Assembly: GCA_964417785.1 (NCBI GenBank)
Contig: CAYQJO010000094.1
Location: 1 to 15,444 of the forward strand
Direction: 5' to 3'
Source: DAOTUL01 sp034437435
Lineage (GTDB): Bacteria > Chloroflexota > Anaerolineae > Aggregatilineales > Phototrophicaceae
Length of the DNA: 15,444 bases
Under the pieces are notes generated by a model. That model was not told the DNA's origin, did no database searches, and saw nothing but the letters and a program-made list of their open reading frames with translations. Shown piece by piece: positions 6,526 to 14,188 of this stretch. A program made the translations under genes and the position numbers. Each line of letters starts with the position of its first letter. Within the stretch, counting starts at the first letter, position 1.

Positions 6526-7521
6526 ATGATCGGTTATATCATCAAACGTATCTTTTACATGGTCCCGACCTTAATGGCGATTTCGCTGGTGACATTTCTC
6601 ATCATCCAGCTTCCGCCGGGCGATTTTCTGTCCACATACATCACGGCCCGCGAATCCGAAGGCGAGATCGTTGATCCAGCGGAAATTGATGCCTTGCGTC
6701 AGCGGTACGGATTGGGCCAACCGATTGTCATCCAGTATTTCGTCTGGGTCGGCAATGTGTTGCAAGGTGACTTCGGCCAATCGTTCCAGCATCGCCGCCC
6801 GGTCAGTGATTTAATCTGGGAGCGACTGGCGCTGACAATGGCGCTCTCTACCGGGTCTATCCTGCTCACCTGGGCCATCGCATTTCCCGTCGGCATCTAT
6901 TCGGCGGTCAAACAATACTCCATCGGGGATTACGTTTTCACCACTATCGGCTTCATCGGCATGTCGATCCCCAACTTTTTGTTCGCGCTGATTTTGATGG
7001 TCGGTGCCTTCAAACTCTTCAACATCAGCGTCGGCGGTCTCTTCAGCCCGGATTACGCGACCGAACCCTGGAGTTGGGGCAAGTTCGTCGATCTACTGGA
7101 GCATATCTGGATACCCATCATCGTGATCGGCATTGGTGCCACCGCCGGCCAGATTCGTATTATGCGGGCCAATCTGCTCGATGAACTCCACCGGCCTTAT
7201 GTCACAACCGCCCGCGCCAAAGGGCAATCAGAACTGCTGCTGCTGGCCCGCTACCCGGTACGCGAGGCGTTGAACCCCTTCGTCAGCGGTATCGGCAACG
7301 TGCTGCCGGCGCTGGTCTCCGGCTCGATCATCGTCGCCATTGTGCTGAGTCTGCCCACGACCGGACCACTGCTTTTGGGGGCGCTGCGCTCACAGGATAT
7401 GTACCTGGCGGGAACCCTGATCTTGATGGTGAGTGTGTTGACGGTCATCGGTACATTGATCTCCGATATTCTGCTGGCGTGGCTGGACCCCCGTATCCGT
7501 GTATCAATGGGAAACAAATAA
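6526..7521 (+). CDS. ABC transporter permease, DppB/OppB type
   Basis: This encodes a 331-residue inner-membrane subunit that forms half of the import channel. The N-terminus MIGYIIKRIFYMVPTLMAIS with LVTFLIIQLPPGD is the hallmark of DppB/OppB proteins (BPD_transp_1 with its N-terminal extension). A QRYGLGQPIVIQYFVW stretch precedes the core TMs, as in the family. The cytoplasmic EAA-type coupling loop, TTARAKGQSE..ARYPVREALNP (about 227-250), contacts the ATPases. The C-terminal LSDILLAWLDPRIRV-like end is also standard. Length is normal for the family. The start is supported by GGAGG at 6513-6517. The next permease begins one base after this stop codon, so the two are translationally linked. 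Confidence 0.93.
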   Translation: MIGYIIKRIFYMVPTLMAISLVTFLIIQLPPGDFLSTYITARESEGEIVDPAEIDALRQRYGLGQPIVIQYFVWVGNVLQGDFGQSFQHRRPVSDLIWERLALTMALSTGSILLTWAIAFPVGIYSAVKQYSIGDYVFTTIGFIGMSIPNFLFALILMVGAFKLFNISVGGLFSPDYATEPWSWGKFVDLLEHIWIPIIVIGIGATAGQIRIMRANLLDELHRPYVTTARAKGQSELLLLARYPVREALNPFVSGIGNVLPALVSGSIIVAIVLSLPTTGPLLLGALRSQDMYLAGTLILMVSVLTVIGTLISDILLAWLDPRIRVSMGNK

Positions 7522-7522
7522 C

Positions 7523-8686
7523 ATGGCTGAGTCTGCTGCCAAAAACCCGATCCCCTTTGACACCGAAGAAGACGAAAGCCTTGAGGTCAACAGAGTATTC
7601 GTTGCGTCGCAAGCCACATTGATCTGGTGGCGCTTCCGCAAGCACCGGCTGGCCGTCATCAGCGGGATCATCCTCATCATGATGTATCTCATGGCGTTGT
7701 TCGCGGATTTCATCGCGCCGTATACACCGAACGATTACAGTTCCAGTCACCAGTTCGCACCGCCTATGAGCTTGCATTTACTGCTGGATACCGAAGATGG
7801 CCTGCGCTTTATTCCGCATGTCTATGCCTACAAATTCGAGCGTGATCCGGTCTCACTGAAGCCGATGTTTACAGAAGACCCGGACAACATCGTGCGTATC
7901 AAGTTCTTCACACCCACCGCTGACCCGCGCCTGCTGGCTGGCGTCTTCGAGATCAACCATTCGCTGTTCAGTGCTGATCCCGATACCGGCGAACGAATAC
8001 ACCTGCTCGGAGCCGACCGATTAGGTCGCGATGTCCTGAGCCGGATCATCTACGGCGCACAGTTATCGCTGTCGATTGGTCTGGTGGGTGTGTTCTTGAG
8101 TCTGGTCCTGGGCATCTTCCTGGGCGGCATCAGCGGCTATTACGGCGGCGTGACTGACAACCTGATCCAGCGCTTGATTGAATTTGTCCGCTCGCTGCCG
8201 AGTATTCCACTCTGGTTGGGGCTTTCGGCAGCACTGCCGCCTACATGGCCCATCGTCCGCATCTACTTCATGATTACCATCATCCTGTCACTGCAAGGTT
8301 GGACTGGACTGGCGCGTGTGGTACGTGGTCGCTTCCTGTCTCTACGCAACGAGGAATTCGTCATGGCGGCCCAGTTGGACGGGTCACGCGAACTCCGGGT
8401 GATCTTCCGCCATATGCTGCCTTCGTTTGTCAGTCACATCATTGCCTCGATCACATTGGCGATCCCGCGGATGATTATTGCTGAGACAGCTTTGAGCTTC
8501 CTGGGGTTGGGCTTGCGTGCGCCGGCGGTCAGTTGGGGCGTGCTGCTGCAAGAAGCCCAGGCGGTCAACGTCGTCATCGGTGCGCCCTGGCTGCTGCTGC
8601 CAGCATTAGGCGTGATTGTGGCGGTGATGGCCTTTAACTTCCTCGGTGATGGTCTGCGCGACGCCGCCGACCCCTACGGGAGATAA
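7523..8686 (+). CDS. ABC transporter permease, DppC/OppC type with a large extracytoplasmic insertion
   Basis: This encodes the 387-residue partner permease of the DppB-type subunit. It has a cytoplasmic N-terminus, TM1 at about 43-65, and then the family motif LLGADRLGRDVLSRIIYGAQ at 161-180. The BPD_transp_1 core follows, with EAA loop E278-F-V-M-A-A-Q-L-D-G-S and the C-terminal GDGLRDAADPYGR, typical of DppC. Unlike ordinary DppC (about 300 residues), residues about 82-160 form an extra polar segment between TM1 and the LGRD motif, predicted to face outward. The ATG at 7523, one base after the upstream stop, is preferred to an in-frame GTG at 7499 that overlaps the preceding gene. Comparable extended DppC proteins exist in binding-protein systems, but I cannot name a substrate from the insertion. 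Confidence 0.92.
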   Translation: MAESAAKNPIPFDTEEDESLEVNRVFVASQATLIWWRFRKHRLAVISGIILIMMYLMALFADFIAPYTPNDYSSSHQFAPPMSLHLLLDTEDGLRFIPHVYAYKFERDPVSLKPMFTEDPDNIVRIKFFTPTADPRLLAGVFEINHSLFSADPDTGERIHLLGADRLGRDVLSRIIYGAQLSLSIGLVGVFLSLVLGIFLGGISGYYGGVTDNLIQRLIEFVRSLPSIPLWLGLSAALPPTWPIVRIYFMITIILSLQGWTGLARVVRGRFLSLRNEEFVMAAQLDGSRELRVIFRHMLPSFVSHIIASITLAIPRMIIAETALSFLGLGLRAPAVSWGVLLQEAQAVNVVIGAPWLLLPALGVIVAVMAFNFLGDGLRDAADPYGR

Positions 8687-8688
8687 TC

Positions 8689-9714
8689 ATGGACGACACG
8701 ATTCTCGAAATAAAAGGTCTGAAGACCTATTTCAAGTTGGACGAAGGCACCGTCAAAGCCGTCGATGGCGTTGATCTGGTCCTGAGCGGACGGGGCAAGA
8801 CGTTGGGCATCGTCGGTGAGAGCGGCTGCGGCAAGAGTGTGACCGCCTTTTCCATCCTGCAACTGGTGGGCAAACCCGGCCAGATCATCGACGGCCAGAT
8901 TCTTTACCGGCGTGGCAAAAATGGCGCATCCAGCGACGTGATTGACCTTGCCGCACTCGATCCGCGCAGCCGTGAGATGCGCAGCATACGCGGCGGCGAA
9001 ATCGCCATGATTTTCCAGGAACCGATGACATCGCTCAGTATGATGTACACTGTCGGTTTCCAGATCATGGAGGCGATCCGCCTGCATTTCAACATCAGCA
9101 AAGATGAAGCCCGTCAGCGGGCCATCGACATGCTGGATAAAGTCGGTATTCCACGCCCGGAACAGCGGGTTGATGCTTATCCATTCCAGCTTTCCGGCGG
9201 GATGCGCCAGCGGGCGATGATCGCGATGGCGCTCTCATGCAACCCCAACGTCCTGATTGCCGACGAACCGACGACCGCGCTGGATGTGACGACCCAGGCG
9301 CAAATCCTGGAACTGATGGCCGCACTACAAGAAGAATTCGGCATGAGCATGATCCTCATCACCCATGACCTGGGGGTGGTGGCCGAAGTCTGCGACGAGG
9401 TAGTCGTGATGTATCTAGGCGAAGTGGTCGAGCAGGCCGATGTCGATTCGCTGTTCCACGATCCGCTCCATCCCTATACCCAATCACTGCTCACCAGCAT
9501 CCCGGTTCTGGGGCGTGGACGCACACAACAGTTGAACCCCATTGAGGGATCGGTCCCCGATCCATTCACACGGCCCACAGGCTGCCCCTTCCATCCGCGC
9601 TGCAAAAAGCGGATCGCCGGTGTTTGCAACAAAGTGCATCCCGATCTGATCGAGATGCCCGATGGCCGGAAGGTGCGCTGTGTACTCTATAACGACATCC
9701 CGGAGGAATCCTGA
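8689..9714 (+). CDS. ABC transporter ATPase, DppD/OppD type
   Basis: This encodes a 341-residue cytoplasmic ATPase that energises import. Visible motifs are Walker A G43-E-S-G-C-G-K49-S, a Q-loop in MIFQEP, signature L168-S-G-G-M-R-Q, Walker B V188-L-I-A-D192-E193 and the switch histidine H226 in ITHD. The C-terminal oligo_HPY region contains HPYTQSLL and four cysteines, C299-x5-C305-x7-C313 and C331. This arrangement has been linked to an iron-sulfur cluster in dipeptide-transporter ATPases. The gene starts 2 bp after the permease stop and overlaps the next ATPase by one base (TGATG). All catalytic motifs are intact. Confidence 0.94.
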   Translation: MDDTILEIKGLKTYFKLDEGTVKAVDGVDLVLSGRGKTLGIVGESGCGKSVTAFSILQLVGKPGQIIDGQILYRRGKNGASSDVIDLAALDPRSREMRSIRGGEIAMIFQEPMTSLSMMYTVGFQIMEAIRLHFNISKDEARQRAIDMLDKVGIPRPEQRVDAYPFQLSGGMRQRAMIAMALSCNPNVLIADEPTTALDVTTQAQILELMAALQEEFGMSMILITHDLGVVAEVCDEVVVMYLGEVVEQADVDSLFHDPLHPYTQSLLTSIPVLGRGRTQQLNPIEGSVPDPFTRPTGCPFHPRCKKRIAGVCNKVHPDLIEMPDGRKVRCVLYNDIPEES

Positions 9715-10718
9715 TGGCCGACAGCATTCTTGAACTCAATGACTTACGGATGCACTTCCCGATTCGCCAGGGCTTTTTCCAGCGGGTAATCGGTCATGTC
9801 AAAGCTGTTGATGGCGTCAATCTGGAAATTCAACCCGGTGAAACGCTCGGACTCGTCGGAGAAAGCGGCTGCGGCAAGACAACACTCGGTCGCTGCATCG
9901 TCCGTATCTACGAACCGACCGGCGGCAACATCCTGTACCAGCGCAACGGCAGCGGTGCGACCGACATCGCGTCGCTCTCAAAGAGTGAACTCATCCAGGT
10001 CCGGCGCGAACTGCGCATGATCTTCCAGGACCCGTTCTCGTCGCTGAACCCGCGCATGACGGTCTTCGACATTATCGCCGACCCGATCAAAGTGCATCGC
10101 ATCGCCAGCGGCAAGGAACTGGAAGACCGCGTGGCCGACCTGCTGCGTCGCGTGGGACTCCGCCCGGAGTTTATGCGGCGCTATCCGCACGCCTTCAGCG
10201 GCGGCCAGCGCCAGCGCGTCGGCATCGCTCGCGCTCTGGCACTGGACCCGCGTCTGGTCGTGGCTGACGAAGCCGTCTCGGCGTTGGATGTGTCCGTGCG
10301 GGCGCAGATTTTGAATCTGATGCAGGAACTCCAGCGAGAATACAACCTGACCTATCTGTTTATCACACACGATCTGAGTGTGGTGGAATACATCGCGGAC
10401 CGGGTGGCGGTGATGTATGTGGGCAAGCTGGTCGAGAAAGCGCCAACCGAGGAGCTTTACGCCAACCCGAAACATCCCTACACCGAAGCCCTGCTATCGG
10501 CCATCCCGGTCGCTGATCCACGCCGGCGCAAAAATCGGATCGTTCTACAAGGGGATGTGGCGGACCCATCCAATCCACCCAGCGGATGTTATTTCCATCC
10601 CCGCTGCGCCTACGCCAAAGACCGCTGTAAGACCGAAACACCGGAACTTCGGGATGTGGGCAACGGACATATATCGGCCTGCCATTTCTCAGAAGAGTTA
10701 GACCTGCAAGGGATTTAG
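9714..10718 (+). CDS. ABC transporter ATPase, DppF/OppF type
   Basis: This encodes the 334-residue second ATPase, forming a heterodimer with the preceding gene product. Motifs are Walker A G49-E-S-G-C-G-K55-T-T, Q-loop MIFQDPFSSLNPRMTV, signature F161-S-G-G-Q-R-Q, Walker B L181-V-V-A-D185-E186 and H219 in ITHD. SSLNPRMTV is the typical DppF/OppF extension of the Q-loop. The C-terminus again carries HPYTEALL and four cysteines (C292, C298, C305, C323). The ATG shares its A with the upstream TGA and has GGAGGA at 9702-9707. The downstream regulator gene begins on the base after this stop, so coupling continues. Confidence 0.94.
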   Translation: MADSILELNDLRMHFPIRQGFFQRVIGHVKAVDGVNLEIQPGETLGLVGESGCGKTTLGRCIVRIYEPTGGNILYQRNGSGATDIASLSKSELIQVRRELRMIFQDPFSSLNPRMTVFDIIADPIKVHRIASGKELEDRVADLLRRVGLRPEFMRRYPHAFSGGQRQRVGIARALALDPRLVVADEAVSALDVSVRAQILNLMQELQREYNLTYLFITHDLSVVEYIADRVAVMYVGKLVEKAPTEELYANPKHPYTEALLSAIPVADPRRRKNRIVLQGDVADPSNPPSGCYFHPRCAYAKDRCKTETPELRDVGNGHISACHFSEELDLQGI

Positions 10719-11480
10719 ATGCCGTCAAACAAACTCGTCCAGTCGGTCACACGCTCATTGATGATCCTGGAGCAGCTTGCCAGCGTTGATGAGGGCATGA
10801 CATTGCAGCAGTTGTGCCAGGCGCTCGACCTGAAACCACCCACCATGCACAATTTACTGCGCACGCTGGTGGCGCGTGGTTATGTGGAACGGCTCTCGAG
10901 TCCGGCTCGCTACCGCCTGGGCGCGACCATGTTCGATCTGGTGGACCAGTACCGCAATCTGTCGGTCCAGCATTACGCGGCCAAAGCCGTCAGCAATGTG
11001 TTTGCCCGCTTCAGCAACATCCGCGTGACCTACTGCGAAGAGGTCGCCGGTGATGTGGTGTTGAAGCTGCGCATGACGCCGGAACGTCCCGGCGTGTTAG
11101 AACGGCCCTGGCACGCGGTTATGCTGGCCTACACCAGTGCATCGGTGCTGGTGTTCCAGGCATTCTGGCGCGGCGACCAGCAGTATTCCTACGAACAGCG
11201 CTATCCGTTCGAGTTGTACGGTCAGCACATCTGGGAGACGCCGGAGAGGGCCAAAGTTTTCCTGGAAGATGTTCGCCAGCGCGGCTACGCGGCACCACCG
11301 GTCAACAAAGCCGGGTTGTTCCGGGCAGCCGTGCCGGTCTTCACGCCCGATGGACATACCATCACCGGCGCTCTGGGTGCGGCTTTTACCGTGCAGGATG
11401 TACCGGACCCGGACAACATGAAGCATGCCGTCATCGACTGCTTGCAGGATACGGCACATCAATTTGTAACCAGCCACTAA
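10719..11480 (+). CDS. IclR-family transcriptional regulator
   Basis: This encodes a 253-residue DNA-binding regulator. The N-terminus is the IclR winged helix-turn-helix: VQSVTRSLMILEQLASVDEG leads to LQQLCQALDLKPPTMHNLL, then the wing RGYVERLSSPARYRLG (to about residue 68). The rest is the IclR effector-binding (GAF-like) domain, ending in an alpha-beta segment around AVPVFTPDGHTITGALGAAF. IclR-family members such as KdgR control pectin and uronate catabolism and sense sugar acids such as KDG, which matches the gene neighbourhood. The ATG follows the upstream stop directly and has AAGGGA at 10708-10713. The likely targets are the leader elements around 4293-4382; the ligand is inferred only from context. 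Confidence 0.9.
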   Translation: MPSNKLVQSVTRSLMILEQLASVDEGMTLQQLCQALDLKPPTMHNLLRTLVARGYVERLSSPARYRLGATMFDLVDQYRNLSVQHYAAKAVSNVFARFSNIRVTYCEEVAGDVVLKLRMTPERPGVLERPWHAVMLAYTSASVLVFQAFWRGDQQYSYEQRYPFELYGQHIWETPERAKVFLEDVRQRGYAAPPVNKAGLFRAAVPVFTPDGHTITGALGAAFTVQDVPDPDNMKHAVIDCLQDTAHQFVTSH

Positions 11481-11492
11481 ATAGGAGGACCT

Positions 11493-12661
11493 GTGTACCT
11501 GGAAATCGCACGTAGAGCATTCAAGAAGCACGTCGAAACACATGATATGGCGCATTACACCGGGATTCTGTCGCTGCATGCCTATGCACGTCTGGCTGTC
11601 ATCACAGGGGATGCGGACATGCTGGCCGAAATCCGCGATCACCTGATGCCGTTTGTGCGCGGCGATGTGACTTTCAAATGGTCAAACTTNNNNNNNNNNN
11701 NNNNNNNNNNNNNNNNNNNNNNNNNNNNNNNNNNNNNNNNNNNNNNNNNNNNNNNNNNNNNNNNNNNNNNNNNNNNNNNNNNNNNNNNNGCGATCACCTG
11801 ATGCCGTTTGTGCGCGGCGATGTGACTTTCAAATGGTCAAACTTTAGCAATTACTTTTGCGGTGGCCTCGGAACAGCCTTCCTCTACTGGCAGGGTAAAC
11901 TGCCGGAAGCCGAGGCCACCCTGCGCCACTATGCCGAAGACACGGTGAATAACGCCGTCCGCGACGATGACGGCATCCTCAGTATGCCCAATAAACCGCG
12001 CAACGACATGATCTGGATTGACGTGGCTTTCGCCGTGACACCCTTTCTGCTCTTCTGTGGTCTGGCGTTCGACGAGGACCGCTATATCGAAGAGGGGTTC
12101 CAGCAGACGAAGAAGATGGTCGATGTACTGCGCGATCCTGAAAACGGTCTGCTGCACCAGGCACGCGGCTTTGCCGGGCCAGGCGTCATCACCGAGGATC
12201 ATTGGAGCCGGGGCAACGGTTGGGGCATATACGCCCTGGCAGAACTGGCGAACTACCTGCCGGATGATGATCCGCGCCGCCCGGCTGCCGAGAAGATGCT
12301 GGTCGATCTGATCGTGGCCTGCCTCAACTACCAGGACGCTCAGGGCATGTGGCACCAGGAGATCACCGATCTGGACCGCTCCTATGTCGAGACTTCCGGC
12401 ACTGGCCTGATCCTATACGCCATCGGTGTCGCGCTGGAAAAGGGTTTAATCGACGACCGCGAGCCGTTCGAGCGCGGTCTGAAAGGCTATCTCGACTATA
12501 TCCGTGACGACGGTTCGGTGTATCATACCTGCCGGGGCAATCTGGCTCCGGGGCAGGGGACCATTCTCGACTACAAAGCCGCACCCCCGGTACTCAACGA
12601 TACACATGCCTTCGGCCCGGTGACTCTGGCATACGGCCAGGCCATACAGATTTCAAAATAA
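11493..12661 (+). CDS. Unsaturated uronyl hydrolase, GH88/GH105 family (interrupted by an artificial gap)
   Basis: This enzyme removes 4,5-unsaturated uronic acid from the non-reducing end of oligosaccharides made by polysaccharide lyases. The fold expected is an (alpha/alpha)6 barrel. Visible family features, numbered after collapsing the gap, are the probable catalytic D125 in IWID125VAF, DHWSRGNGWG (184-193, equivalent to ARGNGW in YteR-like enzymes) and the late EITDLDRSYVETSGTGL stretch. There is no signal peptide, so it acts in the cytoplasm on imported substrate. The GTG start has AGGAGG at 11483-11488. The 100 Ns split the frame as written, but 155 bp (gap plus duplicated 55 bp) must be removed. 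The two halves then join in frame to give 337 residues, near the usual 350-380. GH105 (rhamnogalacturonide) versus GH88 (glycosaminoglycan-type) cannot be decided by eye. Confidence 0.88.
11635..11689 (+). repeat. First copy of the 55-bp duplication flanking the N gap
   Basis: This 55-bp stretch of the uronyl hydrolase gene, ending at the base before the Ns, is repeated without any mismatch immediately after them. It is read as the overlapping contig end, not a biological repeat. Confidence 0.95.
11690..11789. other. Scaffold gap of exactly 100 Ns
   Basis: A run of 100 undetermined bases, a common scaffolder placeholder length. Because both contig ends share the same 55 bp, the true gap length is probably zero (minus 55) and no sequence is missing. 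Confidence 0.97.
11790..11844 (+). repeat. Second copy of the 55-bp duplication flanking the N gap
   Basis: Identical to 11635-11689. Reading from the upstream copy straight into the bases after this one (11845 on) keeps the protein in frame: VTFKWSN continues as FSNYFCGGLGTAF. Confidence 0.95.
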
Positions 12662-12670
12662 GGGACAATC

Positions 12671-13411
12671 ATGACGGACGACAAGAACGGCAGCACGACA
12701 GGCATGAAGCTGGATCAGCTAAAGGAAGCCCGAACGCTCAAGCCACTCGAACCTTTCCCAATCCCGGATGAGGAACTGGTCGAGCGTTACGAAAAGTTGT
12801 TTACGGCAGCCATCAACGATGTGCTGCGCGAGCGCAATTTGCTCTATCAGACACTCCCCAACAACATTATGCCGCTGCGCGATGAGATGAAAGTCGCCGG
12901 AATCGCTTTCACCATCAAGGGCAGCAAGAGCCTTGAAGTCAAAGATGAGATGGAAGAACGCGCCCGGATGCTCGACTCCATACCGGCCAACTCGGTCATC
13001 GCCTGGGATACCAGCAGCGATGACGAGTCGGCCCAGTGGGGTGAGGTCATGACGATGGCTGCTGTACGCAAAGGCTGTCGCGGTGCAGTGGTCGATGGTG
13101 GTGTGCGCGATACCGACCGGGTGTTGTCGCAGAACTTTCCGGTGTTTATCAAGTACCGCACCTCCAACGGCATGTTGGGACGGTTTCGCATTAGCGGGTG
13201 GCAGCTTCCGATTCAGATCGGCGGCGTGTTCATCAATCCTGGCGATGTGGTCTTTGGCGACATCGACGGTGTGATTGTTGTACCGCGTGCCATTGCATAT
13301 GAGGTCTTACTCCGTGCCGAGGAGATCGCCGCTGGCGAGTCCGAGATCAAGCGGTGGCTCCGTGAGGGTATGACCACACAGGAGGTCGTGGATCGGGGTG
13401 GTTATTTCTAA
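12671..13411 (+). CDS. RraA / HMG-aldolase family protein (probable metal-dependent pyruvate aldolase)
   Basis: This encodes a 246-residue soluble protein of the RraA-like fold. Members include E. coli RraA (about 160 residues, RNase E inhibitor) and the 4-hydroxy-4-methyl-2-oxoglutarate / CHA aldolases, which release pyruvate using a divalent metal. The active-site segment WGEVMTMAAVRKG ... VVDGGVRD shows E125-x20-R146-D147, where the aldolases have D-x20-R-D; R and D are retained. GGVFINPGDVVFGDIDGVIV and the C-terminal helices are also family-like. An N-terminal extension of about 40 residues and the C-terminal EGMTTQEV make it longer than RraA. In this operon an aldolase acting on a 2-keto sugar acid is more likely than RNase E control. 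The ATG has AGGGA just upstream and begins 9 bp after the GH88/105 stop. Confidence 0.8.
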   Translation: MTDDKNGSTTGMKLDQLKEARTLKPLEPFPIPDEELVERYEKLFTAAINDVLRERNLLYQTLPNNIMPLRDEMKVAGIAFTIKGSKSLEVKDEMEERARMLDSIPANSVIAWDTSSDDESAQWGEVMTMAAVRKGCRGAVVDGGVRDTDRVLSQNFPVFIKYRTSNGMLGRFRISGWQLPIQIGGVFINPGDVVFGDIDGVIVVPRAIAYEVLLRAEEIAAGESEIKRWLREGMTTQEVVDRGGYF

Positions 13412-13427
13412 TCTCGCTGAACATGCT

Positions 13428-13447
13428 GGGCGGTATGTATGCCGCCC
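13428..13447. promoter_or_regulatory. GC-rich hairpin between the RraA-family and SDR genes
   Basis: GGGCGG (13428-13433) and CCGCCC (13442-13447) form a perfect stem with an 8-nt loop in the 75-bp intergenic gap. No T run follows (GTTGAAATAG), so complete termination is unlikely. It could be an RNA processing or stability element, or a weak terminator that lowers expression of the genes after it. Confidence 0.45.
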
Positions 13448-13486
13448 GTTGAAATAGATGCTACATAAAAACCCAGGAGGGAAATC

Positions 13487-14182
13487 ATGTCTGATTTGAG
13501 CAATAAGGTCGTCGTCGTCACCGGGGCTGCCGGTGGCATGGGGCAGGCGATTGTAAAGATGTTGGCCGAGGCGGGCGCGAAGCTCGGTCTGGCCGATTTG
13601 AATGAAGACGCGCTGACGAAAGTCGCCGGAACCGAAGTCGTCGTTCAGCCAACCGACGTGACCGATGATGCCCAGGTGAAATCGTTCTTTGATGCGGTCA
13701 GTGAGAAATTCGGCAAAATCAACGCGGTGATTAACCTGCCGGGCATGAGCATCGCGGCCAGAGTGGCCGATATGCCGGTGGAAGACTACGACAAAATCAT
13801 CGATGTGAACCTGAAAAGCGCGTTTCTGGTTGCCAAGTATTTCGTGCCGGTGGCGGCTCCCAGCGCCCAACTCATCTACATGAGTTCGATGGCGTCGCGG
13901 CGGGCCAATCCCAACGCACCGGTTTACTGCGCAGCCAAAGCCGCCGTGACGATGCTGGCGGAAGGTCTGGCACTGCAACTGATGAATGACGACATCCGCG
14001 TGACCGGACTGCGACCGGGACCGACCAATACCGATGGCTTTTGGGGGACGCGCCCGGTGCCTCGCGAGAAGTTCATGAGTACCGGCAATATCGCTGAAGT
14101 GGTGCGCTTCGTGCTGACCCTGCCGGAACACATCGTCGTGCATGAGATGGCGTTTGAGTCATTCGCCTTCTTCAAGAAGTAG
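13487..14182 (+). CDS. Short-chain dehydrogenase/reductase (SDR), probably acting on a keto sugar acid
   Basis: This encodes a 231-residue classical SDR oxidoreductase with a Rossmann fold. The cofactor motif T12-G-A-A-G16-G-M-G19 is intact. D37 at the end of beta-2 (LADLN) favours NAD(H) over NADP(H). The catalytic set is N108 (DVN), S133/S134 (YMSS), Y147 and K151 (YCAAK). The usual NNAG is replaced by N83-L-P-G86. The C-terminal part is short compared with the typical 250 residues. In polyuronate catabolism, SDR enzymes (KduD and DEH reductases) reduce or oxidise the keto-deoxy sugar from unsaturated uronate, which suits the neighbours, but the exact reaction cannot be read from sequence. 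AGGAGG at 13475-13480 fixes the ATG. Confidence 0.88.
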   Translation: MSDLSNKVVVVTGAAGGMGQAIVKMLAEAGAKLGLADLNEDALTKVAGTEVVVQPTDVTDDAQVKSFFDAVSEKFGKINAVINLPGMSIAARVADMPVEDYDKIIDVNLKSAFLVAKYFVPVAAPSAQLIYMSSMASRRANPNAPVYCAAKAAVTMLAEGLALQLMNDDIRVTGLRPGPTNTDGFWGTRPVPREKFMSTGNIAEVVRFVLTLPEHIVVHEMAFESFAFFKK

Positions 14183-14188
14183 GCGGCC

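Noticed and set aside
11635..11844. A biological tandem repeat or insertion site around the Ns
   Set aside because: Exact identity, the 100-N placeholder and the restored reading frame all point to an assembly overlap.
13307..14143. A 278-codon minus-strand open frame
   Set aside because: It is the His/Arg-rich antisense shadow of the SDR gene and spans its cofactor and catalytic regions.
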